Assembly: GCA_003210025.1 (NCBI GenBank)
Contig: QCNW01000001.1
Location: 1-64,000 of the forward strand
Direction of reading: 5' to 3'
From: Pelagibacteraceae bacterium AG-426-M19
GTDB lineage: Bacteria; Pseudomonadota; Alphaproteobacteria; Pelagibacterales; Pelagibacteraceae
Length of the DNA stretch: 64,000 nucleotides
The notes below the pieces were generated by a model. That model worked only from the letters and a program-made list of their open reading frames with translations, searched no databases and was not told the origin of the DNA. The translations under genes were made by a program, and so were the position numbers. Below are positions 29,937 to 39,619 of this stretch, piece after piece. Each line of letters begins with the position of its first letter. Position 1 is the stretch's first letter.

Positions 29937-30013
29937 TGGTAGCGGGAAGTGGGATCGAACCACTGACCTCGGGCTTATGAGTCCCGCGCTCTAACCAACT
30001 GAGCTACCCCGCC
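29937..30013 (-). tRNA. tRNA-Met (CAU), encoded CCA
   Basis: RC: GGCGGGGTAGCTCAGTTGGTTAGAGCGCGGGACTCATAAGCCCGAGGTCAGTGGTTCGATCCCACTTCCCGCTACCA; cloverleaf foldable, anticodon loop CTCATAA. Confidence 0.93.
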
Positions 30014-30064
30014 TTAAATAATTGTTGGTTTATACTACTTTTATTTTTTGATTCAAACAAGATT

Positions 30065-30178
30065 TCACTTATTCTTTTTCTTATCTTTTTTAATTTTTCT
30101 TTTTTCCTTTAGAGAAAGTTTAGCTTTTTTCATCACACTAGAGTCTTTAAATGATTTTCCACTATATCTTTTTGACAT
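30065..30178 (-). CDS. 37-aa highly basic small protein (not in supplied ORF track)
   Basis: MSKRYSGKSFKDSSVMKKAKLSLKEKRKIKKDKKKNK*, ATG directly after the stop of 30179..30628. Confidence 0.5.
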   Translation of the reverse strand: MSKRYSGKSFKDSSVMKKAKLSLKEKRKIKKDKKKNK

Positions 30179-30628
30179 TTAATTTATTTGTTCAAAGAAC
30201 TTATCTTTTAATTGATAGGTAAAAGGATATTCTTTTCCAAGTGGTTGGAATTTAGTCTTAATTACTATTACGTTTTGCTTATCAAGTTTAAATTTCCATG
30301 TTAATTTAATATCTCCTGAAAATACTCTTAACCTACCTAAATTTGTAAATCTCCATCCATCTTCTGAAATAACTTTCCCATCTTGGTATCTTTTGTAATT
30401 CTTTTCATTAAATATATAAGTAACAACACCTTGATTTCTCTCATCCTCCAATGTTATTGCATAATTATTTAAAAATTCTGCCGTTTGAGATTTATTCAAA
30501 CTTTTCTTAGTTATAGATTTTAAGAAGTCGGTAGTTTTATCAATCGTTTCATCTATTTTATCTTTCGCCATCGAAATTGACGAAAGAAAAAGAAAAATAA
30601 AAAGAATGCTAAATATATTTCTAAACAT
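30179..30628 (-). CDS. Secreted hypothetical protein
   Basis: Signal peptide MFRNIFSILFIFLFLSSISMA; 149 aa. Confidence 0.65.
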   Translation of the reverse strand: MFRNIFSILFIFLFLSSISMAKDKIDETIDKTTDFLKSITKKSLNKSQTAEFLNNYAITLEDERNQGVVTYIFNEKNYKRYQDGKVISEDGWRFTNLGRLRVFSGDIKLTWKFKLDKQNVIVIKTKFQPLGKEYPFTYQLKDKFFEQIN

Positions 30629-30634
30629 TATTTT

Positions 30635-31558
30635 CTAATTTAATAAATTTATAGTAAATAAAAAAGTAAATATTGAAGCAAATGTTGAAATAAATATTGC
30701 CTTAATGATATTTTCTGGACTTACATTATATGCGGAACACATAACAATTGACGTGGCTCCACATGGTCCAACACTCACTAACAAAGCTCCAGCAAAATTT
30801 ATTGGATTTGATAAACTAAAAAATGTGTAACCTAAAATTAGCAAAATCAATGGTGATATAATAAGTTTTAATAATGATATAGTGATTGTTAATTTATTGA
30901 AAACTTTTTTTGAGTAAAAAGATAGAATAATACCAATTGCAAATAACCCAACTGGCATCACACATGCTGCTAGTCTTTGAAGAATATACTCAAATGGAGT
31001 TTCGTCTATATTGATCTTTGAAATTCTTATTATTAATCCAATTAATATTGCTAATATCATCGGATTTAATATTAAATTTCTTAAAAACTGAAATAATTTA
31101 ATTCTTTTTTTTACAGTAAGTTCTAAAAAGAAACTAACTATGGATATTAAAACTACACTATCCATTAAAATAATACCTGATATTTGAGTTATCGTACTCC
31201 CTGCAAAGAATATTTCTGCGATAGGCAAAACCAATATTACGTGATTGGATAAAGCAACAGTTAAAGCCCAAATAATAGATTCTTGTATTGATCTTTTAAA
31301 AGTATTTTTAGTTAATAAAAAAGCAAATATTCCACTTGTAAACTGCATTAAAAAATATGATGAAATTTGAGATATGTCTATTTCCCCAACGTCGCTTTGC
31401 GCAACTAGTTTTATGATTAAAGCTGGTACTGCTATATAAAATGAAAATAAATTAAATATTCTAGCCTTTTTTAAATCAAATATCTTAATATATCCTAAAA
31501 TATAACCAATAAGAGTTATACCTATAAATGGAGTTAAGCCTAGAAATACTTGAAACAT
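30635..31558 (-). CDS. AEC family transporter (auxin efflux carrier-like)
   Basis: PFIGITLIGYILGYIKIFDLKKARIFNLFSFYIAVPALIIKLVAQ; VSVGPCGATSIVMCSAYNVSPE. Confidence 0.88.
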   Translation of the reverse strand: MFQVFLGLTPFIGITLIGYILGYIKIFDLKKARIFNLFSFYIAVPALIIKLVAQSDVGEIDISQISSYFLMQFTSGIFAFLLTKNTFKRSIQESIIWALTVALSNHVILVLPIAEIFFAGSTITQISGIILMDSVVLISIVSFFLELTVKKRIKLFQFLRNLILNPMILAILIGLIIRISKINIDETPFEYILQRLAACVMPVGLFAIGIILSFYSKKVFNKLTITISLLKLIISPLILLILGYTFFSLSNPINFAGALLVSVGPCGATSIVMCSAYNVSPENIIKAIFISTFASIFTFLFTINLLN

Positions 31559-32346
31559 TATTGGACAGTAATTCTATGCATAATTCTATCTCCTTTAAAA
31601 GCTGTTGCTTGATGAAGCATAGATCTATTATCCCAAATAGCTAATTGGTTCTTTTCCCACTCTAAAGAATATTGAAAACTTTTTTTTAATTGGTGTTTGA
31701 ATAAATAATTTTTTAATTTTTTATCAATTTTACTGTTATTAAAACGTATAAAGTGTCCTGGACTACAATATAAAGTATATTTACTGTTTATTTTTCTTAT
31801 TAATTTATGCTTTGAAATAAGTTCTTTTGCTTTTTTGCCCTTTTCTTTCTCTCTTTCCAATCTCGTTACAGATATAGGTCCTTCTGATGAAAATATACAT
31901 TTTTCGTTTTTAAACTTTTTTTTAAAGTTAGCTGGTAATTTTTCATAAGCTAAATATTGGGAACAAAAATCTGTGTTTGCCTGACCTTTTTTTGGAACTA
32001 ATTTAGAAAGCAACATAGTAAATCTAGGTGGTTTTTTTGTATAGATTGAATCAGTATGAAATTGCTCACCAAAACTAGGGCCTTTATCAGTAGATTTTCT
32101 TTGAACAACAGTTATTTGAGGATATTTTTTATTCAATCCTTTAAGTCTTGGATAATTTGCAAGTTTTCCAAATTTTTTTGCAAATTTTACATAATGATCA
32201 GAGCTTAATTTTTGGTTTCTAAAATAAATCATTCCATATTTTGAGAGAGCAGATTTTATTTTTTTTAATGTAGAATTATTAATTTTATTTAAATCACAGA
32301 CTAATTCTGCACCTATATTTTTTTTATTAGGAATAATTTTAAGCAT
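31558..32346 (-). CDS. TauD/TfdA family Fe(II)/2-oxoglutarate dioxygenase
   Basis: IYFRNQKLSSDHYVKFAKKFGKL; GEQFHTDSIY; LAIWDNRSMLHQATAFKGDRIMHRITV. Confidence 0.92.
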   Translation of the reverse strand: MLKIIPNKKNIGAELVCDLNKINNSTLKKIKSALSKYGMIYFRNQKLSSDHYVKFAKKFGKLANYPRLKGLNKKYPQITVVQRKSTDKGPSFGEQFHTDSIYTKKPPRFTMLLSKLVPKKGQANTDFCSQYLAYEKLPANFKKKFKNEKCIFSSEGPISVTRLEREKEKGKKAKELISKHKLIRKINSKYTLYCSPGHFIRFNNSKIDKKLKNYLFKHQLKKSFQYSLEWEKNQLAIWDNRSMLHQATAFKGDRIMHRITVQ

Positions 32347-33214
32347 TTTTTAAAAAGAAACTTTTTAATTGTTTAATTGTTTCTTTGGGATTTTGCTCTG
32401 GTATAAAATGTCCAGATTTAACAGCAACTCCTAAAACTTTTTTATTTGAATATTTTTGCCAAATTTTAATAGGTTTAAATTGTTTACCTATAACACCATT
32501 TTTTCCCCATAATACTTGAACAGGAATATTTAATTTTTTCTTTCGATCGTATCTGTCATGATCAAGATCTATAGTAGCAGATGCTCTATAATCCTCACAT
32601 GATCCATGTATTCTCTTTGGTTGCTTAAAGCACTTTAGATAACCCTCTTCAACTTTTCCAAATTTATGATTCCCAGACCATTTATCTAAGCAATACTTCA
32701 TCCATTTTCTTGGATCACTCATTATCATTCTTTCTGGTAGCCACTTTGGTTGAATTAAGAAAAACCAATGGAAGTAAGCTTTTGCAAAATCTCTAGTTGT
32801 TAGTTCGTACATGTCTAAAGTTGGACAAATATCTAAAACGCTAAGAGCAAGCACGTTTTTTCTGTGGTCTCTTGCCAATCTATGAGCAACTCTTCCACCT
32901 CTATCATGGCCTGCAACAAAAAATTTAGGATATCCTAATTTTACCATCATTTGATTCATGTCGTTTGCCATTTCTCTTTTTGAATAATTGAAATGTTTAT
33001 TATCAGATGGTGGAGCTAAACTGTCTCCATAACCTCTTAGATCTGCTGCAACAACTGTGAAGTTTTTTGATAACTCTGGAGCTGTTTTATGCCACATTAA
33101 ATGAGTTTGAGGGTAACCATGGAGTAACAATAAAGGTGGTCCTTCTCCTTTAACTTTGCAAAAGACTTTTCCTTTTTTAACTTGTACGTATCTACTCTTA
33201 AAACCTTCAAACAT
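32339..33214 (-). CDS. Alpha/beta hydrolase (haloacetate dehalogenase-like)
   Basis: GPPLLLLHGYPQTHLMWHKTAPELSKNFTVVAADLRGYGDS; FVAGHDRGGRVAHRLA. Confidence 0.92.
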   Translation of the reverse strand: MFEGFKSRYVQVKKGKVFCKVKGEGPPLLLLHGYPQTHLMWHKTAPELSKNFTVVAADLRGYGDSLAPPSDNKHFNYSKREMANDMNQMMVKLGYPKFFVAGHDRGGRVAHRLARDHRKNVLALSVLDICPTLDMYELTTRDFAKAYFHWFFLIQPKWLPERMIMSDPRKWMKYCLDKWSGNHKFGKVEEGYLKCFKQPKRIHGSCEDYRASATIDLDHDRYDRKKKLNIPVQVLWGKNGVIGKQFKPIKIWQKYSNKKVLGVAVKSGHFIPEQNPKETIKQLKSFFLKNA

Positions 33215-33318
33215 TTATTTAATTTAATTTATATTTTTATAATTCAATCAGTAATTTTAAAATTGTTCAAATACAACGTTAATAAGCTTAATTATTAAAT
33301 TGAATTATCATTCATTGG

Positions 33319-34371
33319 ATGTATACCTTCATTTTTGTGAGAATTGAAGAAGAGCTAAAACTAGATTATTCCGACGTACTTTTTAGACCTAAAAGAAGCA
33401 CTCTTAAAAGTAGAAAAGATGTAAATTTAAAGAGAACCTATCGTTTTAAATATAGTAAAAACGAATGGTCTGGTATTCCTATAATGGCAGCTAACATGGA
33501 CGGTGTAGGAGTACTAGGTGTTGCTGAAAAATTATCTGGATATGGGATGATAACATGCTTAACAAAACAGCATGATGTTAAGAAAATTAAACAATTTAAA
33601 AAAATTAAATCAATATATCCAAATGTAGCTTTAAGTATTGGAACAAAAAAAGAAGATTTTCAAAATTTAGATAAAATTTTAAAAGAATTTAGTTTCATTA
33701 AATTTATTTGTATTGATGTTGCAAACGGTTACTCAGAGCATTTTAGTAAATTTTTAAAATCTGTTAGAGATAAATATCCAACGAAAACAATCATAGCAGG
33801 TAATGTTGTTACTGCTGATATGACTCAAGAATTAATTTTATCAGGTGCAGATATTGTTAAAGTTGGAATTGGACCAGGAAGTGTCTGTACTACACGAATA
33901 CAAACTGGAGTTGGTTATCCTCAGTTAAGTGCAGTGATAGAATGTGCTGATGCTGCTCACGGATTAGGTGCACATATCATTGCAGATGGTGGATGCACAT
34001 GTCCAGGTGATGTTGCTAAAGCATTTGGTGGAGGAGCTGATTTTGTTATGCTTGGAGGAATGTTTGCAGGTCATGATGAAGGTAAAGGAAAATTAGTAAA
34101 ATCTAATGGCTCAAAGTATGTTGAATTTTATGGATCGAGTTCTGAAACAGCTAACAATAAACATTACGGCGGACTATCAGACTACAGAAGTAGCGAAGGA
34201 AGAACAGTCAGAGTGAAGTACCGTGGTAAAATTAATGATACCATTTTAAATATTTTAGGTGGTGTAAGAAGTAGTTGTACATATGTTGGTGCACCTTCTT
34301 TAAAGCAATTAAGTAAGTGCACAACTTTTGTCAGAGTTACTAAGCAATTTAACGATACATTCACTAAATAA
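33319..34371 (+). CDS. guaC: GMP reductase (IMPDH/GMPR family)
   Basis: [70 protein letters not shown]; true start may be GTG near 33337. Confidence 0.92.
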   Translation: MYTFIFVRIEEELKLDYSDVLFRPKRSTLKSRKDVNLKRTYRFKYSKNEWSGIPIMAANMDGVGVLGVAEKLSGYGMITCLTKQHDVKKIKQFKKIKSIYPNVALSIGTKKEDFQNLDKILKEFSFIKFICIDVANGYSEHFSKFLKSVRDKYPTKTIIAGNVVTADMTQELILSGADIVKVGIGPGSVCTTRIQTGVGYPQLSAVIECADAAHGLGAHIIADGGCTCPGDVAKAFGGGADFVMLGGMFAGHDEGKGKLVKSNGSKYVEFYGSSSETANNKHYGGLSDYRSSEGRTVRVKYRGKINDTILNILGGVRSSCTYVGAPSLKQLSKCTTFVRVTKQFNDTFTK

Positions 34372-35445
34372 ATGAAAGAATATTCAATAGCTTCTATTGC
34401 TGGTGACGGCATTGGAAAAGAAGTTGTACCTGAAGCGCAAAAAATATTAAAAGAAATTTCTCAACAACATCAATTCAAATTAAAGATAGAAGATTATGAT
34501 TTTGCATCATGTGATTATTATGAAAAGCATGGAAAAATGATGCCAGATGACTGGAAAGATAAATTAACTAAACACGATGCAATTTTCTTTGGTGCGGTTG
34601 GTATGCCAGATAAATATCCTGACCACATAACACTTTGGGGATCGTTGTTAAAATTTAGAAGAGAGTTCGATCAATTTATTAACTTAAGACCTGTAAAACT
34701 TTTTGAAGGTGTTAATGCACCATTAGCTAAAAAAAAACCCGGTGATATTGACATGATAATTGTTAGAGAAAATACTGAAGGAGAATACTCATCAGTCGGT
34801 GGAAGAATGTATCAGGGAACTGATAGAGAGGTTGTTATTCAAGAAACAGTAATGTCAAAATATGGAATAGATAGAGTTCAACAATTTGCATTTGAATTAG
34901 CTAAAAAAAGAAAAAGAAAAAAACTAACAAGCGCTACGAAGTCTAATGGGATATCAATAACAATGCCTTATTGGGATGAGAGATTTAACGAGAATAAGAA
35001 AAATTACTCTGATGTAGAAACTGATCAGTACCATATTGATATATTAGCAGCTAGATTTGTTTTAAGTCCTGAACGCTTTGATGTGATAGTTGCATCAAAC
35101 CTTTTTGGGGATATTCTATCTGATCTAGGACCAGCTTGTACTGGAACTATTGGAATTGCACCGTCTGGAAATATAAATCCAACTAATAAGTATCCATCAT
35201 TATTTGAACCCGTTCATGGATCGGCACCAGATATTGCGGGACAAGGGATAGCTAATCCAGTGGGTCAAATTTGGTCAGCTGCAATGATGTTAGATTACTT
35301 AGGTGAAAAAGAAGCTTCTGATAGAATAGTAAAATCAATTGAATTAACTCTTAAAGATAAAGACAGTCGAACAAAAGATCTTCAAGGCTCTAGTAATACA
35401 GAACAGTGCTCAAAAAAAATTTTAGATAATCTTAGTTCAGTCTAA
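34372..35445 (+). CDS. Isocitrate/isopropylmalate dehydrogenase family, tartrate/D-malate dehydrogenase-like
   Basis: IASIAGDGIGKEVVPEAQKIL; DHITLWGSLLKFRREFDQFINLRPVKLF; NLFGDILSDLGP. Confidence 0.92.
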   Translation: MKEYSIASIAGDGIGKEVVPEAQKILKEISQQHQFKLKIEDYDFASCDYYEKHGKMMPDDWKDKLTKHDAIFFGAVGMPDKYPDHITLWGSLLKFRREFDQFINLRPVKLFEGVNAPLAKKKPGDIDMIIVRENTEGEYSSVGGRMYQGTDREVVIQETVMSKYGIDRVQQFAFELAKKRKRKKLTSATKSNGISITMPYWDERFNENKKNYSDVETDQYHIDILAARFVLSPERFDVIVASNLFGDILSDLGPACTGTIGIAPSGNINPTNKYPSLFEPVHGSAPDIAGQGIANPVGQIWSAAMMLDYLGEKEASDRIVKSIELTLKDKDSRTKDLQGSSNTEQCSKKILDNLSSV

Positions 35446-35460
35446 AATTTAATCAAAATT

Positions 35461-36342
35461 ATGAATTTTCTTAAAAATAAATCTATTACCAAAGTTATAA
35501 TTTTATCTATATCTGGATTTTTTATTTTAGTTTGCCAAGATTCTACTGCAAAATATCTGGGAACATTAATGCCATTAAATCAAGTAATTTGGGGCAGATT
35601 TTTTTTTCATTTTGTGATTATTTTAATTTTATTCGCGATATTAAAACCTAAATTAAACTTAAAAAGCAATTTTAAAATTAATATTATTAGATCTATATTG
35701 ATGGTTTTTGCTACTTTTTTTTTCATTCATTCTTTACAAAAATTTGACCTTGTCGATATCTATGTAGTGTTCTTCTCAGCTCCATTAATAGTATCAATTT
35801 TAACGGCATTGTTTTTAAAAGATATTCTTTCACTTAAAGGTATAATTTTAATGTTATTAAGCTTCGGGTGTATAATTTATTCAATGAGTCCTAGTATGAA
35901 AGTCTTAAGTTTAGACATAATTTTTCCTTTGGTACCACCAGTATGTTGGGCTTTATATCAATTTTTTACAAAATTTATTTCTGGTAATAATGATCCTTTA
36001 GTGGCGTTATTTTATGCTGCTGTTGTTGGGGCCATTGTTTTCTCTATTTATGTAATGTTAGACTGGACTCCCATTGAGAATAATAGCTTGTGGGTTTGGT
36101 TGATATTTCTTGGTGTATTAGGTTTTACCAGCCACCTTTTAATTATATTTGCAATTCAGCTATCAAATTTATCTTTTGTAACTAATTTTCAATATTCACA
36201 ATTAATTTGGTCAACATTAATCAATTTTTATATATTCGGAGTACCTTTTGATTTTAATAAAACTTTTGGAGTTATTGGAATAATAGTTTTTGGAGTTTTA
36301 TTTGTTCAGGCCGAGAGTAGAAAAAAAAAACTTAGTTCTTAA
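35461..36342 (+). CDS. EamA/DMT family transporter
   Basis: About 10 TM segments; DMT-type repeat organisation. Confidence 0.88.
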   Translation: MNFLKNKSITKVIILSISGFFILVCQDSTAKYLGTLMPLNQVIWGRFFFHFVIILILFAILKPKLNLKSNFKINIIRSILMVFATFFFIHSLQKFDLVDIYVVFFSAPLIVSILTALFLKDILSLKGIILMLLSFGCIIYSMSPSMKVLSLDIIFPLVPPVCWALYQFFTKFISGNNDPLVALFYAAVVGAIVFSIYVMLDWTPIENNSLWVWLIFLGVLGFTSHLLIIFAIQLSNLSFVTNFQYSQLIWSTLINFYIFGVPFDFNKTFGVIGIIVFGVLFVQAESRKKKLSS

Positions 36343-38770
36343 AATCCTTATTGTTTAAAGGTTTTTCTAATACCTCAACTGGATATTTTTGTTTTTCAAT
36401 TTCAATATATATATTTTTGTCTTTTAATGTTTTAACTGTATTACCAGAATTGACATATCCAAAAGAAAGATTTTTATCATAACAAAAAGAATAATTTCCA
36501 GAAGTTGTTCTACCAATTATTATGTCATCCATATAAATAGGTTCTTCATGTAATAAAAGTGGCTCACCAGGTTTACTGTCTTTAAGAGTAAACATCATCA
36601 TCCTTTTATCTAATTTTTGGTCTTTAATTTTTAATAGAGCATCTTTTCCAATAAAGTTTACATTTTTCTTATAACTAATTGCAAATTTTAAACCTGCTTG
36701 ATACTGATTTTCCTCTGGTGAAATATCATGTCCCCAGTGAACAAATCCACTTTCCATTCTCATAATATCCATTGCATGCATTCCACAATGAGATAGTTCA
36801 AAGTTTTTCCCCTCTTCAATTAGAATTTCATATAAATCCTTAGCTAAACTTGAGTCAACGTAAAGTTCAAATCCTAATTCACCAACGTAAGAAAGTCGTT
36901 GAGCCCAAACTTTTAAACCATTTATCATTATGAACTTTCCAGTTCCAAACTTAAATTTATCATTACTAAAGTCTTCATTGCTTATTTTCGAAATCATCTC
37001 TCTACTCTTTGGACCAAACAGTCCTAAACAACAAATATCCTCTGTTACATCTTTAAAAGATACGTCTTCATCTAAATATTTTAAGATATGGTATTTATCA
37101 TGTTCTCTTGTAGCTGCAGAGCTTACAACTCTAAAAAAGTTTTTATCCATACAAACAACTGTTAAATCTGTTTCTATTCCACCGTCCTCATTTAACATAT
37201 GAGTGTATGTTGTTTTTCCAATCTCATTTTTAATATTAGCAGTACACAACTTTTGCAATTCTTGGTGTGTTTTTTCACCTTTTAAGTCAAACTTAGAAAA
37301 AGTTGAAAAATCAAATAGACCAACATTTTTTCTTGTATTTAAAGTTTCATGCTTTGCTGATGGGTACCAATTTTGATAATTAAAACTATATTCATAATTA
37401 GGTTCTTTACCATTTAATGAATACCACATTGGTCTTTCAAAACCTCCAGCAACTCCAAAACAAGCTCCTGCTTTTTTTAATTCTTCATGATAGGGTAAAA
37501 GTTTTTGATTTCTTGATGTATTTGGTTGTTTATAAGGCCAATGCATTCCATACAGATCACCAAGCGTTTCTGTTACCCTTTCCATAATGAAATTTTTTGA
37601 AGAGTGGAATTTTTGAAACCTTTTAATATCTAATGAAAATAAATCTTCATTAATATGTCCATTCATCATCCACTCGGCAGTAACCCTACCCGCTCCTCCT
37701 GAGCTAGCAATTCCAATGCTATTAAAGCCACAACATGTATATAAATTTTTAACTTCAGGAGTTTCGCCTAATAAATATTGAGTATCTGGAGTAAAAGACT
37801 CTGGACCGGAGAAAAATTTTCTTATTCCTGCACTTTCTAACATTGGCAATCTATGAAATGATTTTTCTAAGTAAGGTTCAAAGTGATCAAAATCATCTGG
37901 CAGTTCACCAAATGAAAAATTATCTGGAACTCTTCCTGTATCTTTAAATGCTGGTTTTGCATTTGGTTCAAAAATACCTACAAGCATTTTTCCTGCATCT
38001 TCTTTTAAATATAAACAAGCATTATAATCTCTCAGCACTGGAAGATTTTGAGGTAAATCTTTTATTGGTTCTGTGATGATATAGAAATGCTCGTTTGGAT
38101 ATAATGGAATACTTACATTTATTTCTTCACCTAATTGTCTTGACCACATTCCTGTTGCCATAACAACATATTCACAATCGATGACACCTTTATCAGTTTC
38201 TACCCCACTAATTCTAGAATTTTTAATTAAAATTTTTTTAACAGGTGTCTTTTCAAAAATCTTTGCACCCTCCATTCTTGCAGCTTTTGCAAGCACATTG
38301 GTTACTCCAACTGGATCTGCTTGACCATCTTTCGGCATGTAAACACCACCTACAATATCTTCACTATGTAATACGGGATACAATTCCTTTAAACGTTTTT
38401 TATTAAGAACTTCTACTTCAACATTTGATAATTGAGCAGTTGTTGCTTGTCTTAGTAGTTCTTGCATTCTTTCTTTAGTGGATGCAACTGTGATTGCACC
38501 ATTTTGCTTCATTCCAGTTGATAGACCTGTAGTCTTTTCTAAATCTTTATAAAGATCTAAAGAATATTTTCTTATTTTTGTAATTGTTGATGATGCACCT
38601 AATTGACCTAGAAGACCTGCGGCGTGCCAAGTAGTTCCTGAGGTGAGTAAATCTCTTTCAAGCAAAACCACATCTTTCCATCCAAATTTTGCAAGATGAT
38701 AAGCGCATGATGTTCCGGCAACGCCTCCGCCTATAACAACTACTTTAGTACTTTTTGGTAACACTTTCAT
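36332..38770 (-). CDS. FAD-dependent oxidoreductase fused to GcvT domain (dimethylglycine/sarcosine dehydrogenase-like)
   Basis: [48 protein letters not shown] plus C-terminal GcvT-type domain. Confidence 0.92.
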   Translation of the reverse strand: MKVLPKSTKVVVIGGGVAGTSCAYHLAKFGWKDVVLLERDLLTSGTTWHAAGLLGQLGASSTITKIRKYSLDLYKDLEKTTGLSTGMKQNGAITVASTKERMQELLRQATTAQLSNVEVEVLNKKRLKELYPVLHSEDIVGGVYMPKDGQADPVGVTNVLAKAARMEGAKIFEKTPVKKILIKNSRISGVETDKGVIDCEYVVMATGMWSRQLGEEINVSIPLYPNEHFYIITEPIKDLPQNLPVLRDYNACLYLKEDAGKMLVGIFEPNAKPAFKDTGRVPDNFSFGELPDDFDHFEPYLEKSFHRLPMLESAGIRKFFSGPESFTPDTQYLLGETPEVKNLYTCCGFNSIGIASSGGAGRVTAEWMMNGHINEDLFSLDIKRFQKFHSSKNFIMERVTETLGDLYGMHWPYKQPNTSRNQKLLPYHEELKKAGACFGVAGGFERPMWYSLNGKEPNYEYSFNYQNWYPSAKHETLNTRKNVGLFDFSTFSKFDLKGEKTHQELQKLCTANIKNEIGKTTYTHMLNEDGGIETDLTVVCMDKNFFRVVSSAATREHDKYHILKYLDEDVSFKDVTEDICCLGLFGPKSREMISKISNEDFSNDKFKFGTGKFIMINGLKVWAQRLSYVGELGFELYVDSSLAKDLYEILIEEGKNFELSHCGMHAMDIMRMESGFVHWGHDISPEENQYQAGLKFAISYKKNVNFIGKDALLKIKDQKLDKRMMMFTLKDSKPGEPLLLHEEPIYMDDIIIGRTTSGNYSFCYDKNLSFGYVNSGNTVKTLKDKNIYIEIEKQKYPVEVLEKPLNNKDFKN

Positions 38771-38796
38771 ACTTGATGTGATTTATACGATTAAAT

Positions 38797-39619
38797 TTAA
38801 AAGCAAACAATATGATCGATATGGATGGGTCTTTTTATACCAAATTTTTCATCGACTTCATGTTGATGAATATGATGAGAATGCACAAAAACCGGTATTA
38901 ATTTATTACTTAATGTCTTTAATGTATAAATAAAATTTGATCCTCTGAATTTTCTATCTACTACTTCAAGTTTAAGATTGCTCGCATCATCGTGTTGTAA
39001 GTCTTCTGGCTGTATTAAAAGTTTTACTTTAGATCCTATTGGGAACGGTCTAGCGAAATTTCCTGTTATTGTACCTAAATCTTCATTTTCAAGACTTTTC
39101 GGACTGGTAACTTCTGCTGGTATTAATGTGCCTCTGTTTAAAAAATTAACTACTTCTACTGAATTTGGTAAATGGTAGACATTATATGGATCATCATATT
39201 GCTTTAACTCACCGTCTAAAATTATTCCACATTTGCTACCCAGGTAAAAAGCTTCATATGAGTCATGAGTTACAATTATTGTAGTTATTTTTGAATTTGT
39301 TAAAATTTGTTTTAATTCAACTTGAATTTCCTCCTTAAAACTTTGATCTACATTAGATAATGGCTCATCAAGCATTAATAAATCAGGTTGAGAAACTAAA
39401 GATCTTGCTAGAGATGCTCTTTGGGCTTCGCCAGCACTTATCTCATGTGGAAATTTGTTTAATATTTTGTTTAAGTTTAAAAAATTAATTACTTCTTTAG
39501 TTTGAATTTTTTTATCATCTTTCACCTTCATTTTCAATATTTAAAGTAACATTATTAACTTTGTTTTTCCCGCCAGCAGCAAAAGATACATTTTCAATTT
39601 CAAAAAAATTATCAGCCAT
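38797..39619 (-). pseudogene. fbpC-like: Iron-type ABC transporter ATP-binding gene with internal out-of-frame deletion; Walker A/Q-loop region missing
   Basis: ATG at 39619 gives MADNFFEIENVSFAAGGKNKVNNVTLNIENEGER*; 39537.. frame resumes at KDDKKIQTKEVINFLNLNKILNKFPHEISAGEAQRASLARSLVSQPDLLMLDEPLSNVD. Confidence 0.8.

Noticed and set aside
29937-30013. Initiator tRNA-fMet
   Set aside because: Lacks the three G-C pairs next to the anticodon loop typical of initiators
38797-39537. Calling 38797..39537 a normal ABC ATPase CDS from its TTG start
   Set aside because: No Walker A is encoded, and an in-place ABC N-terminus lies directly upstream in another frame, so a deletion or pseudogene fits better
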